Assembly (NCBI RefSeq): GCF_000832125.1
Contig: NZ_JPRK01000005.1
Location: forward strand, 1 to 64,000
DNA: 64,000 bases
Origin: Flavobacterium hibernum
GTDB lineage: Bacteria; Bacteroidota; Bacteroidia; Flavobacteriales; Flavobacteriaceae
Reading direction: 5' to 3'
In this document: piece after piece, positions 28,250 to 37,063 of the stretch
Numbering within the stretch: the stretch's first letter is position 1
How the letters are laid out: every line of letters begins with the position of its first letter
The notes under the pieces: model-generated
Seen by the model: only the letters and a program-made list of their open reading frames with translations
Databases searched by the model: none
Told to the model about the DNA's origin: nothing
Made by a program: the position numbers and the translations under genes

Positions 28250-28320
28250 TTGGTCTACAAGGACTCGAACCTTGAAAGACTGCACCAAAAACAGTTGTGT
28301 TACCATTACACCATAGACCA
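28250..28320 (-). tRNA. tRNA-Gln (UUG), copy 1
   Basis: 71 nt on the minus strand. Acceptor arms TGGTCTA / TAGACCA pair fully with discriminator A; D-arm GTGT...ACAC; anticodon stem ACTGT / GCAGT with loop TTTTGGT, anticodon TTG (Gln, CAA codons); T-arm CAAGG-TTCGAGT-CCTTG. CCA is not encoded. It has its own promoter (28342-28372) and terminator. Confidence 0.97.
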
Positions 28321-28341
28321 ATAAAAGCGGTTAAGCGAGCG

Positions 28342-28372
28342 CAAAATTAAAACTTTTTTTAGTTTACGCAAA
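28342..28372 (-). promoter_or_regulatory. Promoter of tRNA-Gln copy 1
   Basis: TTTG (28369-28372) and TAATTTTG (28342-28349) on the minus strand, 19 bp apart, about 20 bp before the mature tRNA. Confidence 0.65.
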
Positions 28373-28387
28373 TTTTTTTTCAATTAA

Positions 28388-28418
28388 TAAAAAAGCCTCT
28401 CATTTGAGAGGCTTTTTT
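28388..28418 (-). terminator. Terminator of the second tRNA-Gln gene
   Basis: Arms AAAGCCTCTC / GAGAGGCTTT with an ATTT-type loop and T-run, the duplicated counterpart of the terminator at 28217. Confidence 0.85.
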
Positions 28419-28420
28419 CG

Positions 28421-28491
28421 TTGGTCTACAAGGACTCGAACCTTGAAAGACTGCACCAAAAACAGTTGTGTTACCATTACACCATAGACCA
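28421..28491 (-). tRNA. tRNA-Gln (UUG), copy 2
   Basis: Identical in all 71 positions to the copy at 28250-28320, with the same cloverleaf and anticodon TTG. The two units, each with promoter, tRNA and terminator, are 171 bp apart and arose by tandem duplication; the flanks have diverged while the tRNA has not. Confidence 0.97.
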
Positions 28492-28511
28492 GCGTTGCTG
28501 TTAAGCGAGTG

Positions 28512-28542
28512 CAAATTTAGAGCTTTTTTTAGTTTGCACAAA
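28512..28542 (-). promoter_or_regulatory. Promoter of tRNA-Gln copy 2
   Basis: TTTG (28539-28542) and TAAATTTG (28512-28519) on the minus strand, 19 bp apart, matching the arrangement at copy 1. Confidence 0.65.
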
Positions 28543-28736
28543 CTTTTTAGCCAAAAAAATTCATTTTTTTTTCATTTTTCTTCCTGAAAATCGATAATAT
28601 CCACGCAACCATTTAACAAACAATATATTATAACAAACAAATACTTTTTTAGAATTTTATGTTAATGCACTTCTCCTTAAACAAAAAAACATTTTCTTTG
28701 TAGGATATAAAACATACAAAATTATAACACCTAAAT

Positions 28737-31700
28737 ATGGCACAATTCAATTTCAATAAATGGAATACAATTATTGGTTGGTTTGCATTTGCAATCGCTT
28801 TAATTACCTATACATTAACAGTTGAACCAACTATGAGCTTTTGGGATTGTGGCGAATACATTGCCACAGCCGCCAAACTAGAAGTCGGACATCCTCCCGG
28901 AGCTCCTTTATTCCAAATGATGGGTGCATTTTTTGCCATGTTTGCGACAGATGATCAACATGTAGCTTTAATGGTCAATATGATGTCTGTTTTCTCAAGT
29001 GCCTTTACAATTCTATTCATGTTTTGGTCTTCATCTATGATTTTGAAAAAAATTATAGAGCGATTCTCAGAAATTAATCAAAATAATTCTATTGTTATTT
29101 TAGGAAGCTCTTTTGTTGGAGCACTTGCTTATACTTTCTCTGATAGCTTTTGGTTTAACGCTGTTGAAGCCGAGGTTTATGCAATGGCATCTTTATTAAT
29201 TGCATTACTTTTCTGGCTTGGTCTACGTTGGGAGCAAGACATGGACAAACCTAAAGGAAACAAATGGTTACTACTTATTTCGCTAGTTGTAGGACTTTCG
29301 TTTGGAGTTCACTTTATGGCTTTATTAACCATTCCTTCAATAGGATTTCTTTACTACTTTAAACATTATGAAAAAGTTACAATTAAAAACTTTCTTATTG
29401 CCAATGTTGTCGTAATTGGAATTTTATTATTTATTTTCAAATTGCTTTTACCATTAACAATGGAAGCATTTGCAGACACCGAAGTTTTCATGGTAAATAG
29501 TTTTGGACTACCATTTAACTCAGGAACTATTTTTGTAGCATTAGTTTTAATTGCTTTCTTTTACTTTGGATTAAAATACACTAAGCAAAAAGGGTTAATT
29601 TTCTACAACACTATAATACTTTGTGTATTATTTATATTTATTGGTTTCTCAACATGGATGATGCTACCTGTTCGTGCTAACGCTAACACAGTTATCAACG
29701 AGAACAAACCTTCTGATGCTGCCGAGGTACTAGCTTACTATAATCGTGAACAATATGGTGTAAACCCATTATTCTACGGACCTCAATACACAGAAGTTTT
29801 TGCGGGTCTTGATGCGAAAAACCCGTATTCAGACAAAAAACCGAACTACGAAAGAGATTATAAAACTGGTAAATACATTATTACCAACAACTATAAAAAC
29901 GCAAATCAGAACAGCGACGACAATCAAAAAACGATTCTGCCAAGAATGTGGAGTACTGAAACCGGACACATTCAAAACTATATAAGCTTTACAAATCCTC
30001 CTAAATTCAAGATAAATCCTAACTATGATTACGAAGATGATTTGGCTAAATACGGAATTGACGCGAGCCAATTAAGCGAAGATGAATACAACAAAGCTAC
30101 TGCTCAATTGAGAAATGAAGTTGAAAAAACCGTTTCTGAATTCAAAAAAGCATACGCTCAAAAACAAATCGACAACGAAGGATATGTAAAATTCTTAAGA
30201 AGTTACAGTCAGTATTTAATTATTGAGAAACCAACAACTGTAGATAATTTCAGTTTTATGTTCGAATACCAATTTGGATATATGTATTGGAGATATTTAA
30301 TGTGGAATTTTGTTGGACGTCAAAGTGACATTCAAGGAAAATATGACAATCTTGATGGAAACTGGATTAGCGGAATCAAAATTCTTGACTCTGTACATCT
30401 TGGCTCACAGGACAACTTACCATCTGATGTTTTAAATAATAAAGGTAGAAATGTTTACTTTTTCTTGCCGTTTATTCTTGGAATTATTGGAATAATGTAC
30501 CATGCAAATAAAGACCTTAAGAGTTTTTATGTACTCTTGGCATTATTTTTATTTACGGGAATTGCATTAAAAATTTACCTTAACGAGCGACCTTTTGAAC
30601 CTCGTGAAAGAGATTATGCTCTTGTAGGATCTTTTTACGTATTTGCAATCTGGATAGGTTTTGGAGTTTATTCTCTCTACGAAAGTATACAGAAATACAT
30701 TGCTCCTAAAATTGCCGGACCTGTTATTATTGCCGCAAGTTTACTTGCCGCTCCTGTTTTAATGGCTTCTCAAAACTGGGATGATCATGACAGATCAGGA
30801 AGATATACTGCAGTTGCAATGGCCAAAGCTTACCTAAACTCTTGCGATAAAAACGCTATTTTATTTACTATTGGAGATAATGACACTTTCCCATTATGGT
30901 ACGCCCAGGAAATTGAGCACATTAGAACCGATGTTAAAATCGTAAATACAAGTTTAGTTAATACAGACTGGTACATTGATCAAATGAAAGCTAAAGCATA
31001 CGAATCTGATCCGTTGCCAATATCATTTACGCACGATCAATATGTAGGAGATAATCTTGACTACGTTGCTTATATTCAAAAAATTGAAACACGTTGGAAT
31101 ATTAAAGACTTAATTGACTTTATTAAAAACCCAAAATCAACTGTAGGATTACAAAACGGACAAACAATTCATTTTTATCCTACTAATAAAATTAGGGTTA
31201 ATGTTGACAAAGAAACAATCATTAAAAATAAAGTTGTAAATCCTAAATATTACGATTCTATTGTTCCTTACATCGATATTGACATTAAAGGAAGTGCATT
31301 GTACAAAAACCGTTTAATAATGCTGGATATCTTAGCCAATAACAATTGGAAAAGACCAATTTACTTTAGTGGCGGAGCTTTTGACGATGAAGATTATTTA
31401 TGGTTAAAAGATTACCTGCAATTAGACGGAATGGTTTACAAATTGGTTCCTGTTAAAAACGTACCTTCAAAAGATGGTGGACCAATGGACATGGGACAAA
31501 TTGACTCCGAAAAAATGTACAATATTGTAATGAAATGGGATTGGGGTAATAGCGAAAGTGATAAAATTTATCATGATCCTGAAACGAGAAGAAATAGCAT
31601 TACATATCGCACCAATTTATCGCGTTTAATGAATCAACTTATTGCCGAAGGTAAAATTGACAAGGCTAAGAATATTATCAATTTAGCCATGACAAAAATG

Positions 31701-32018
31701 CCGTTAGACAAATTTGGATACTATTCTTTAGTTGAACCTTTTGCGGGAGGATACTATAAAGTTGGAGAAACCGCAAAAGCACATGATTTGCTAAATAAAT
31801 TAGTTCAGAAATATAAAGAAGAATTAAACTATTACGCAACATTGAGTCCTAGCGATCAAACTGACCTGGCTATTGATATTATTACTGATATTGAGCGATA
31901 CAGAAGTTTGTTGCAGGTTATGCAAGAAAACAAAGACACAGCTTTCTACGAAAAACACAAAGTAACTTTTAATACTTATGTAAATGTTTTCGAACGTTTT
32001 GGCAGAGAAAAAGAATAA
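28737..32018 (+). CDS. GT117 / DUF2723 family membrane protein (TMEM260-like O-mannosyltransferase)
   Basis: 1093 residues. The N-terminal half has about ten to twelve membrane helices and begins with the family signature TMSFWDCGEYIATAAKLEVG followed by HPPGAPLF, where the acidic residues resemble the catalytic loop of GT-C glycosyltransferases. The DUF2723 family includes human TMEM260, an O-mannosyltransferase, and is placed in CAZy GT117. The C-terminal half (from about residue 690) is soluble, with helical repeats near the end. A likely job is transfer of sugar from a lipid donor to exported proteins at the inner membrane, but the bacterial acceptor is not shown by sequence. Monocistronic, with a strong terminator. 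Confidence 0.85.
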   Translation: MAQFNFNKWNTIIGWFAFAIALITYTLTVEPTMSFWDCGEYIATAAKLEVGHPPGAPLFQMMGAFFAMFATDDQHVALMVNMMSVFSSAFTILFMFWSSSMILKKIIERFSEINQNNSIVILGSSFVGALAYTFSDSFWFNAVEAEVYAMASLLIALLFWLGLRWEQDMDKPKGNKWLLLISLVVGLSFGVHFMALLTIPSIGFLYYFKHYEKVTIKNFLIANVVVIGILLFIFKLLLPLTMEAFADTEVFMVNSFGLPFNSGTIFVALVLIAFFYFGLKYTKQKGLIFYNTIILCVLFIFIGFSTWMMLPVRANANTVINENKPSDAAEVLAYYNREQYGVNPLFYGPQYTEVFAGLDAKNPYSDKKPNYERDYKTGKYIITNNYKNANQNSDDNQKTILPRMWSTETGHIQNYISFTNPPKFKINPNYDYEDDLAKYGIDASQLSEDEYNKATAQLRNEVEKTVSEFKKAYAQKQIDNEGYVKFLRSYSQYLIIEKPTTVDNFSFMFEYQFGYMYWRYLMWNFVGRQSDIQGKYDNLDGNWISGIKILDSVHLGSQDNLPSDVLNNKGRNVYFFLPFILGIIGIMYHANKDLKSFYVLLALFLFTGIALKIYLNERPFEPRERDYALVGSFYVFAIWIGFGVYSLYESIQKYIAPKIAGPVIIAASLLAAPVLMASQNWDDHDRSGRYTAVAMAKAYLNSCDKNAILFTIGDNDTFPLWYAQEIEHIRTDVKIVNTSLVNTDWYIDQMKAKAYESDPLPISFTHDQYVGDNLDYVAYIQKIETRWNIKDLIDFIKNPKSTVGLQNGQTIHFYPTNKIRVNVDKETIIKNKVVNPKYYDSIVPYIDIDIKGSALYKNRLIMLDILANNNWKRPIYFSGGAFDDEDYLWLKDYLQLDGMVYKLVPVKNVPSKDGGPMDMGQIDSEKMYNIVMKWDWGNSESDKIYHDPETRRNSITYRTNLSRLMNQLIAEGKIDKAKNIINLAMTKMPLDKFGYYSLVEPFAGGYYKVGETAKAHDLLNKLVQKYKEELNYYATLSPSDQTDLAIDIITDIERYRSLLQVMQENKDTAFYEKHKVTFNTYVNVFERFGREKE

Positions 32019-32042
32019 TAATATACGAAAAATATAATGATT

Positions 32043-32086
32043 AAAAAAATGCAGCGCTATTTGATTTATAGCGCTGCATTTTTTAA
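32043..32086 (+). terminator. Terminator after the GT117 gene
   Basis: A 15-bp stem, AAATGCAGCGCTAT with its complement ATAGCGCTGCATTT, 7-nt loop, then a T-run. Confidence 0.9.
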
Positions 32087-32113
32087 TTTTACATATCTGT
32101 AAATCAAATTAAA

Positions 32114-32749
32114 ATGAGCTTTTACTGGGTAAAAACAAATTCATTCATAAAAATGGTGTTTTCTAAATATTGTTGGGACATTCCGAACAATGAAAAGAAA
32201 ATATACCTAACGTTTGATGATGGCCCTACACCAGAGATTACAGACTGGGTCTTATCTGAATTGAAAAAGTTTGATGCAAAGGCAACTTTCTTTTGTATTG
32301 GAAAAAACATAAAAGCAAACTTAGCTTTATTCGAAAAATTAATTACCGAAGGTCATTCTATTGGCAACCACACCATGAATCATGTTAATGGATGGAAAAG
32401 CAACAATGATGATTATATTGAAAACATAAAGAATTGCGCAGCAGTTCTGGAAGAAGAAAAAACATGTAATCTTATATTTCGCCCACCTTATGGCAAAATA
32501 AAAAAGGCCCAATCTAGAATCTTAAGAAAACTAGGCTATAAGATTATTATGTGGGATGTTTTAAGTGCAGATTTTGACCAATCTATCACTCCGGAAAAAT
32601 GTCTTGAAAATGTGACTAAAAATGTAAAATCAGGAAGTGTAATTGTATTTCATGACAGCATAAAGGCGTCGCCAAATTTAAAATTTGCACTACCTAAAAC
32701 CTTGCATTTTTTAAAAGAAAATGGGTATACATTCGACATTATTCATTAA
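32114..32749 (+). CDS. Polysaccharide deacetylase family protein (NodB domain)
   Basis: 211 residues, a single NodB homology domain. Metal-binding and catalytic motifs are visible: TFDDGPTPE (catalytic Asp pair), SIGNHTMNH (H-x3-H metal ligands), RPPYGK, and VIVFHDS near the C-terminus. Members remove acetyl groups from peptidoglycan, chitin oligomers or other surface glycans. There is no clear signal peptide; the first 20 residues are weakly hydrophobic. It follows the GT117 gene but behind its terminator. Confidence 0.9.
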   Translation: MSFYWVKTNSFIKMVFSKYCWDIPNNEKKIYLTFDDGPTPEITDWVLSELKKFDAKATFFCIGKNIKANLALFEKLITEGHSIGNHTMNHVNGWKSNNDDYIENIKNCAAVLEEEKTCNLIFRPPYGKIKKAQSRILRKLGYKIIMWDVLSADFDQSITPEKCLENVTKNVKSGSVIVFHDSIKASPNLKFALPKTLHFLKENGYTFDIIH

Positions 32750-32772
32750 ATAATGCCCTTAAGAAGAGTATT

Positions 32773-33078
32773 CTATAAATTACTAAACTGCTCCTGGACA
32801 ATTCCTATAATTGTATTGGCATCAAGTTCTCCTGATTGCCTCCAGATCATTTGTCCTTCCTTGTAAATCATTAAAGTAGGAAGCCCTTTAATACGAAGTG
32901 CTTCTGCCAATTCCTGATTTTTATCCACATCAATTTTGATGACTTTGGCTTTATCGCCTAGCGCCGCCGCAACATCCTTAATTACCGGATGCATTGATAC
33001 AGATGATTCGTTCCAATCGGTGTAAAAATCAATTAACACTGGAACTTGAGCATTTATAAGTTCTCCAAATTTTGACAT
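32773..33078 (-). CDS. Thioredoxin-fold protein lacking the redox cysteines
   Basis: 101 residues with the full thioredoxin fold: VLIDFYTDW (strand beta3), the cis-proline segment GLPTLMIYKEGQ and the C-terminal helix. At the active site the usual W-C-G-P-C-K is replaced by W-N-E-S-S-V, and the protein has no cysteine at all, so it cannot act as a disulfide reductase. A chaperone, adaptor or scaffold role is possible. It lies downstream of the metallophosphoesterase gene on the same strand; a TACATTTG box (33129-33136) in the gap may drive it. Confidence 0.9.
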   Translation of the reverse strand: MSKFGELINAQVPVLIDFYTDWNESSVSMHPVIKDVAAALGDKAKVIKIDVDKNQELAEALRIKGLPTLMIYKEGQMIWRQSGELDANTIIGIVQEQFSNL

Positions 33079-33150
33079 AAAACCAAAAATTTAATTCTTT
33101 TAATCTTTTAAAAAGAGATAATTATATACAAATGTAGCATTTTTAACGAA

Positions 33151-34386
33151 TTAAGCCACACTGTTGCCTTTTTTTAGTTCAATGACTGTTATTTCGGGCA
33201 TAATACCAACTCTACCTGGGTACGCATGAAAACCAAATCCGCGGTTAACATAAACATATCGCCCTACATTCTCATATAGTCCCGCCCATTGCTTGTAAAT
33301 ATATTGTGCTAAACTCCATTTAAAATATCCTGGAATTTCAATTCCAAATTGCATACCATGCGTATGCCCTGATAATGTTAAATGAAAGTTTTTAGGATGA
33401 TTTTTTATCTCATATTCCCAATGACTTGGATCATGACTCATTAATACTTTAAAATCGTCCTGATGCACGTTTTGAGAGGCTTTATTTAAATCTCCTGCTT
33501 TTTTAAAATTCTGTCCCCAATTCTCCACTCCAATTAATGCAATTTTATCATCGCCTTTTTGAATGTAGGTATGTTCGTTCAACATAAGATCAAACCCTAT
33601 TTGACCATAAAGATTTTTAATTGCCACAAAGTTCTCATCTTTCTCTTTTTCAGAAGGCCAAGTAACATATTCGCCATAATCATGGTTTCCTAAAACCGCG
33701 AACTTTCCGTATTTATACTCCTTAATTCTATTAAAAGTATCCAACCACGGATGCATTTCTTTAGCATGTGTATTTACAATATCTCCTGTAAACAAAATCA
33801 AATCTGCCTCTTGCTCATTAATCAAATCGATCGCATAATTTATTTTCTCAGGATTGTCAAAACTCCCACTATGAACATCTGAAATTTGAGTTATTTTAAA
33901 ACCGTCAAAAGCATCAGGTAAATCCGGGAAGAATACAGTTTGTTTAATCACTTTAAAATTATACTTCCCTTCAAATATTCCGTAAATCAATGACAAAAAA
34001 GGAACTGCCGCCAAACCTAAAGCAATCTGACTCACAAACTTTCGTCTTTCTGGCATCATTTCTTTGCGAGGAGCATTATAAATAAAATAATTTAAGATAC
34101 TGGCTCCAACTCTAAAAATATCTTCTCCAAATAAAACAAGAGTCATTACAATTTTAGGAACATAAACCAGCAGCATTAATCCTGTTGTAAACATAAACTG
34201 TTTCGTTTGTCCAACAGAACGATCTACTTGCGAGAAAGAATAGATTATAAAAATCAAGATAAGCAAACTTATAACCTGATAGCTAACCAAAACCCATCTT
34301 AATTTAATTAAGGTACGAAAGGCTTGATAAGAATAGAACTCAATAAATAAGAAAAGAGCACATAGAATTACAAAACGAATGATCAT
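33151..34386 (-). CDS. Membrane-anchored metallophosphoesterase
   Basis: 411 residues. Three or four membrane helices occupy about residues 1-95, with a further hydrophobic stretch near 120-140, then a calcineurin-like phosphoesterase domain. All five metal motifs are present: ISDVHSG, FTGDIVN, LGNHDYG, SHDP and SGHTHGMQ. The layout matches the YkuE/YaeI-like family, often linked to lipid-linked substrates such as UDP-diacylglucosamine analogues, though substrate cannot be assigned. Single gene by context; the cysteine-less thioredoxin gene follows it. Confidence 0.9.
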   Translation of the reverse strand: MIIRFVILCALFLFIEFYSYQAFRTLIKLRWVLVSYQVISLLILIFIIYSFSQVDRSVGQTKQFMFTTGLMLLVYVPKIVMTLVLFGEDIFRVGASILNYFIYNAPRKEMMPERRKFVSQIALGLAAVPFLSLIYGIFEGKYNFKVIKQTVFFPDLPDAFDGFKITQISDVHSGSFDNPEKINYAIDLINEQEADLILFTGDIVNTHAKEMHPWLDTFNRIKEYKYGKFAVLGNHDYGEYVTWPSEKEKDENFVAIKNLYGQIGFDLMLNEHTYIQKGDDKIALIGVENWGQNFKKAGDLNKASQNVHQDDFKVLMSHDPSHWEYEIKNHPKNFHLTLSGHTHGMQFGIEIPGYFKWSLAQYIYKQWAGLYENVGRYVYVNRGFGFHAYPGRVGIMPEITVIELKKGNSVA

Positions 34387-34464
34387 TAGTTATAGTTTTA
34401 AGCAAAGTAACAAAGAATGAAAATTTTATTTCTTTTTATTACCAAAAATTTAACTCAAATAAGA

Positions 34465-34500
34465 ACAAAAAGCTGATAGATTTCTCTACCAGCTTTTTCT
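34465..34500 (-). terminator. Terminator of the first small secreted protein gene
   Basis: On the minus strand AAAAAGCTGGTAGAGAAA pairs with TCTATCAGCTTTTT around a short loop, ending in a T-run. It is closely similar to the terminator at 36954-36987, so promoter, gene and terminator were duplicated together. Confidence 0.8.
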
Positions 34501-34562
34501 CTACCAAATTTTTTAAAACCTTTTAATCCACAACAATGTTTACAGGTGTAAACTATGTCGTT

Positions 34563-34748
34563 TTATTTTTGAGCTTTTGCTGCCTCAGGTTTAGCTGCTT
34601 CTGCTTTTTTAGCTTTTTTATCCGCTTTTTTGTCTTTTTTAGGAGCTTTAGCTTCTTTTACTGGAGTTGTTTGAGCTGGAGTTGTTTGAGCGCTTACCAT
34701 TGCAGTTGTTCCTAAAATAGCCACTGCTAACATTACTAATTTTTTCAT
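34563..34748 (-). CDS. Small secreted Lys/Ala-rich protein, paralogue 1 (Asr-like composition)
   Basis: 61 residues. A signal peptide (MKKLVMLAVAILGTTAMVSA) precedes a mature chain of about 41 residues made almost only of Ala, Lys, Glu, Pro, Thr and Gln, strongly basic and surely disordered. Composition and plan resemble E. coli Asr, the acid-shock periplasmic protein, without proof of common descent. Three paralogues lie at 37064, 37307 and 37545 on the other side of the two-component genes. Its promoter carries the TCTTCAT direct repeat found also before paralogue 4, so it is probably controlled by the neighbouring response regulator. Confidence 0.85.
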   Translation of the reverse strand: MKKLVMLAVAILGTTAMVSAQTTPAQTTPVKEAKAPKKDKKADKKAKKAEAAKPEAAKAQK

Positions 34749-34791
34749 GATTGTAGATTTATGATTATTATTATTTTCATTTATTATACCT

Positions 34792-34821
34792 CAAAGATAT
34801 ATTCACTAAATGAAGATCAAA
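34792..34821 (-). promoter_or_regulatory. Promoter of small secreted protein gene 1
   Basis: TTTG (34818-34821) and TATCTTTG (34792-34799) on the minus strand with an 18-bp spacer, about 45 bp before the ATG. The -33 TTTG lies within the direct-repeat operator at 34810-34827. Confidence 0.65.
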
Positions 34822-34827
34822 TGAAGA
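34810..34827 (-). promoter_or_regulatory. Direct-repeat operator TCTTCAT-N4-TCTTCAT (site 1)
   Basis: On the minus strand TCTTCATTTGATCTTCAT: two identical 7-bp half-sites with an 11-bp period. This is the geometry of OmpR/PhoB-family response-regulator sites. The same element, with different spacer bases, is at 37823-37840. Both overlap the -33 region of promoters for paralogous small secreted proteins. Confidence 0.6.
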
Positions 34828-34853
34828 TTAGCCTAGTCCTGAAAAATTAACTT

Positions 34854-36191
34854 TTAATTATGTTTTATGGCTTCCGGGAATAAAAGCGTAAATATTGTTC
34901 CCTCATTCATTTGGGAAGTCACCTTAATTTCGATATGATGAAATGAAGCAATACTATCAGCAATAGCAAGACCTAAACCCTGACCATCTTGCTCTGAACT
35001 TATTCGTGCAAAGCGATTAAATATACTTTCGATCTGAGAAGCATTCATTCCAATTCCAGAATCTGTAATAGAAATAAAATAACGATCGTCTAAAAAACCA
35101 TCTTCAATTATAATATGTCCGTTAGGTTTATTGTATTTTATGGCGTTCGTTACCAAATTGTAAATCAGAATATGAATTAAAGTTTTATTTCCTGTAAAAA
35201 CATAATCATGTTCCATTTTGTTGAAAAGCTGAATCTCACGATCTTCAATTCGATCTTGTAAATCTTCCACCAGATCTGTAATAAGCTCATGAAAATTTAC
35301 ACTTTCATTTGCCTCGTACTGATTATTTTCGATTCTTGAAATCAACAATAAATTATTGATGATTTTCTTGAGCATATCTAATGTTCTCAGAGATCCTGCA
35401 ATTTTATCGAAAGCATTATCATCTAAAGAATCATTTTGAAGTAAATTCTCGAACTTATTTTTAAGCAAAGCAATAGGCGTAAGCAACTCATGAGAAACAT
35501 TAGAAATAAATTGTTTTTCTTTTTTGAAAAGCTCCGAGATACGATCCATCATTTGATTTAAAACAGAATCTAGCTCTCTAAAATCTCTTGATCTTGCTTT
35601 TATGGGTGTATGATCAAAAGCCTCAGGTTCGTTGACTCGCCTTATTTTGGTATCGATAATTTTGTAAAAAGGCTTGAGTAAATACTCTATATAAAAAGTA
35701 TCTGCCAAAAAAGTAATGAATAATATAACGACAAAAACAATTAAAATAAAGAACTTAATAATAAAAACAAGATCTTTTACTTCTTCAAGACTACTTCCTA
35801 TTTCTAACTGATAACCCTGATTATCGAACACAAAATGATATTGAAGAATTCTATATTCATTCTCTTCACCTTCAATAATTCGATATTCGTTTGTAAAAAC
35901 AGCTTTCTTTTGATTGGATTTTACGGGTGATTTAGAAAGCACTAAAAACTCGCTATGTAAGGTCGAAAATTGCGAATAGGTTTCAGTCGAATCATCTGAA
36001 TTTTCGATAAAATCATTAATTTCATTTCGGTCTAAATGATCAATAAATTTTTGTTTCTTCTCTAGCAATCCATTATTAATGTGGCGATAAACAACATTTT
36101 CGACCAATATTGGAAGCATTAACCATAAAACCACAATGACTAACAAACGTGTCAATGCATTAAAAATAGCCAGCTGATGTTTTATCTTCAC
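34854..36191 (-). CDS. Sensor histidine kinase
   Basis: 445 residues. Membrane helices at about 12-34 and 141-164 enclose a periplasmic sensor region of about 105 residues with no recognised fold. A cytoplasmic linker leads to the HisKA domain with the phospho-acceptor His234 (SNVSHELLTPIALL) and a HATPase domain with NLVTNAIKYN, DSGIGM and GQGLGLAIAD. It is co-transcribed with the response regulator just upstream (10 bp gap). Its likely targets are the small secreted Lys/Ala-rich proteins on both sides. Confidence 0.94.
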   Translation of the reverse strand: MKIKHQLAIFNALTRLLVIVVLWLMLPILVENVVYRHINNGLLEKKQKFIDHLDRNEINDFIENSDDSTETYSQFSTLHSEFLVLSKSPVKSNQKKAVFTNEYRIIEGEENEYRILQYHFVFDNQGYQLEIGSSLEEVKDLVFIIKFFILIVFVVILFITFLADTFYIEYLLKPFYKIIDTKIRRVNEPEAFDHTPIKARSRDFRELDSVLNQMMDRISELFKKEKQFISNVSHELLTPIALLKNKFENLLQNDSLDDNAFDKIAGSLRTLDMLKKIINNLLLISRIENNQYEANESVNFHELITDLVEDLQDRIEDREIQLFNKMEHDYVFTGNKTLIHILIYNLVTNAIKYNKPNGHIIIEDGFLDDRYFISITDSGIGMNASQIESIFNRFARISSEQDGQGLGLAIADSIASFHHIEIKVTSQMNEGTIFTLLFPEAIKHN

Positions 36192-36201
36192 AATAATCTA
36201 T

Positions 36202-36876
36202 TTATTCATTTATACGATAACCAACATTTCTCACCGTTTCGAACCAATCGATAGCAGTATGTTTGTCCAGTTTTTTTCGAAGATTTCGAACGTGAACATC
36301 TATAAAATTAGAATCTGAATTAACCTCCAGAATATCTCCCCAAATATGTTCCGTCAATTGTAATCTGGTAATTACTCGATTTTTATTCAAAACCAAATAT
36401 TGAAAGATATCAAATTCTTTTTTAGTCAAACTAATAGGAGTTTCACTATAACTAACTTTATAATCCTGAAGTTGTAGCAAAAATCCGTGTATACTCAAAT
36501 TATTCAAAGTAAAACCATGAATTCTGCGTATAACAGCAAACAATCGTGCACTAAGTTCTGTTAAAGCAAAAGGTTTTGTCAAATAATCATCGGCACCCAG
36601 ATGCAGTCCGTTTATTCTATCGTCTAATTCACCACGTGCCGTTAATACAATAACCGCCATTTTTGATTTGGTTTTTCGAACCGTTTTCAAAACCTCAAAA
36701 CCATCTCCGTCAGGCAAACCAAGATCAAGCAACATCGCATCATAATCATTACTACTCACCTCCTCCAAAGCGTCGCTGCAATTATGGGCAATTTTGCAAA
36801 CATATCCCGTATTACACAAAAAATCATAAACTTCTACAGCAAGTTCCTTATTATCTTCAACAATCAAAATATTCAT
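36202..36876 (-). CDS. OmpR/PhoB-family response regulator
   Basis: 224 residues. The receiver domain has acidic residues at 7-8 (VEDN), phospho-acceptor Asp51 (LLDLGLPDGDG), Thr in VLTARG and Lys in LTKPF. A winged-helix DNA-binding domain fills about 128-224 (LTKKEFDIFQYL ... IDVHVRNLRKKLD). The family binds tandem repeats with 11-bp period, exactly the form of the elements at 34810 and 37823. First gene of the pair; no such element lies before it, so strong autoregulation is not evident. Confidence 0.95.
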   Translation of the reverse strand: MNILIVEDNKELAVEVYDFLCNTGYVCKIAHNCSDALEEVSSNDYDAMLLDLGLPDGDGFEVLKTVRKTKSKMAVIVLTARGELDDRINGLHLGADDYLTKPFALTELSARLFAVIRRIHGFTLNNLSIHGFLLQLQDYKVSYSETPISLTKKEFDIFQYLVLNKNRVITRLQLTEHIWGDILEVNSDSNFIDVHVRNLRKKLDKHTAIDWFETVRNVGYRINE

Positions 36877-36953
36877 AACACAATGTTTAAGCGCAACTAA
36901 ATTTAAACAATTATAAAAAATCTTGTTGCTTATTATTAAAAAATTAACGAAAC

Positions 36954-36987
36954 AAAAAAAGCTGATAAATTTCTTTACCAGCTTTCT
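36954..36987 (-). terminator. Terminator of the three-gene small secreted protein cluster
   Basis: On the minus strand AAAGCTGGTAAAGAAA... pairs with TTTATCAGCTTT and is followed by a T-run. It is a diverged copy of the terminator at 34465-34500. Confidence 0.8.
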
Positions 36988-37063
36988 TCAACCGCATTCT
37001 CCATAACCATTACTTCAGTTTTACTTCCTTTACAATTCTTCGAAAGCAAAACAAAAACAATTC

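Noticed and set aside
28250..28491. tRNA tandem as an integration site for a mobile element
   Set aside because: No integrase, no element between the tRNAs, and the duplication includes promoter and terminator.
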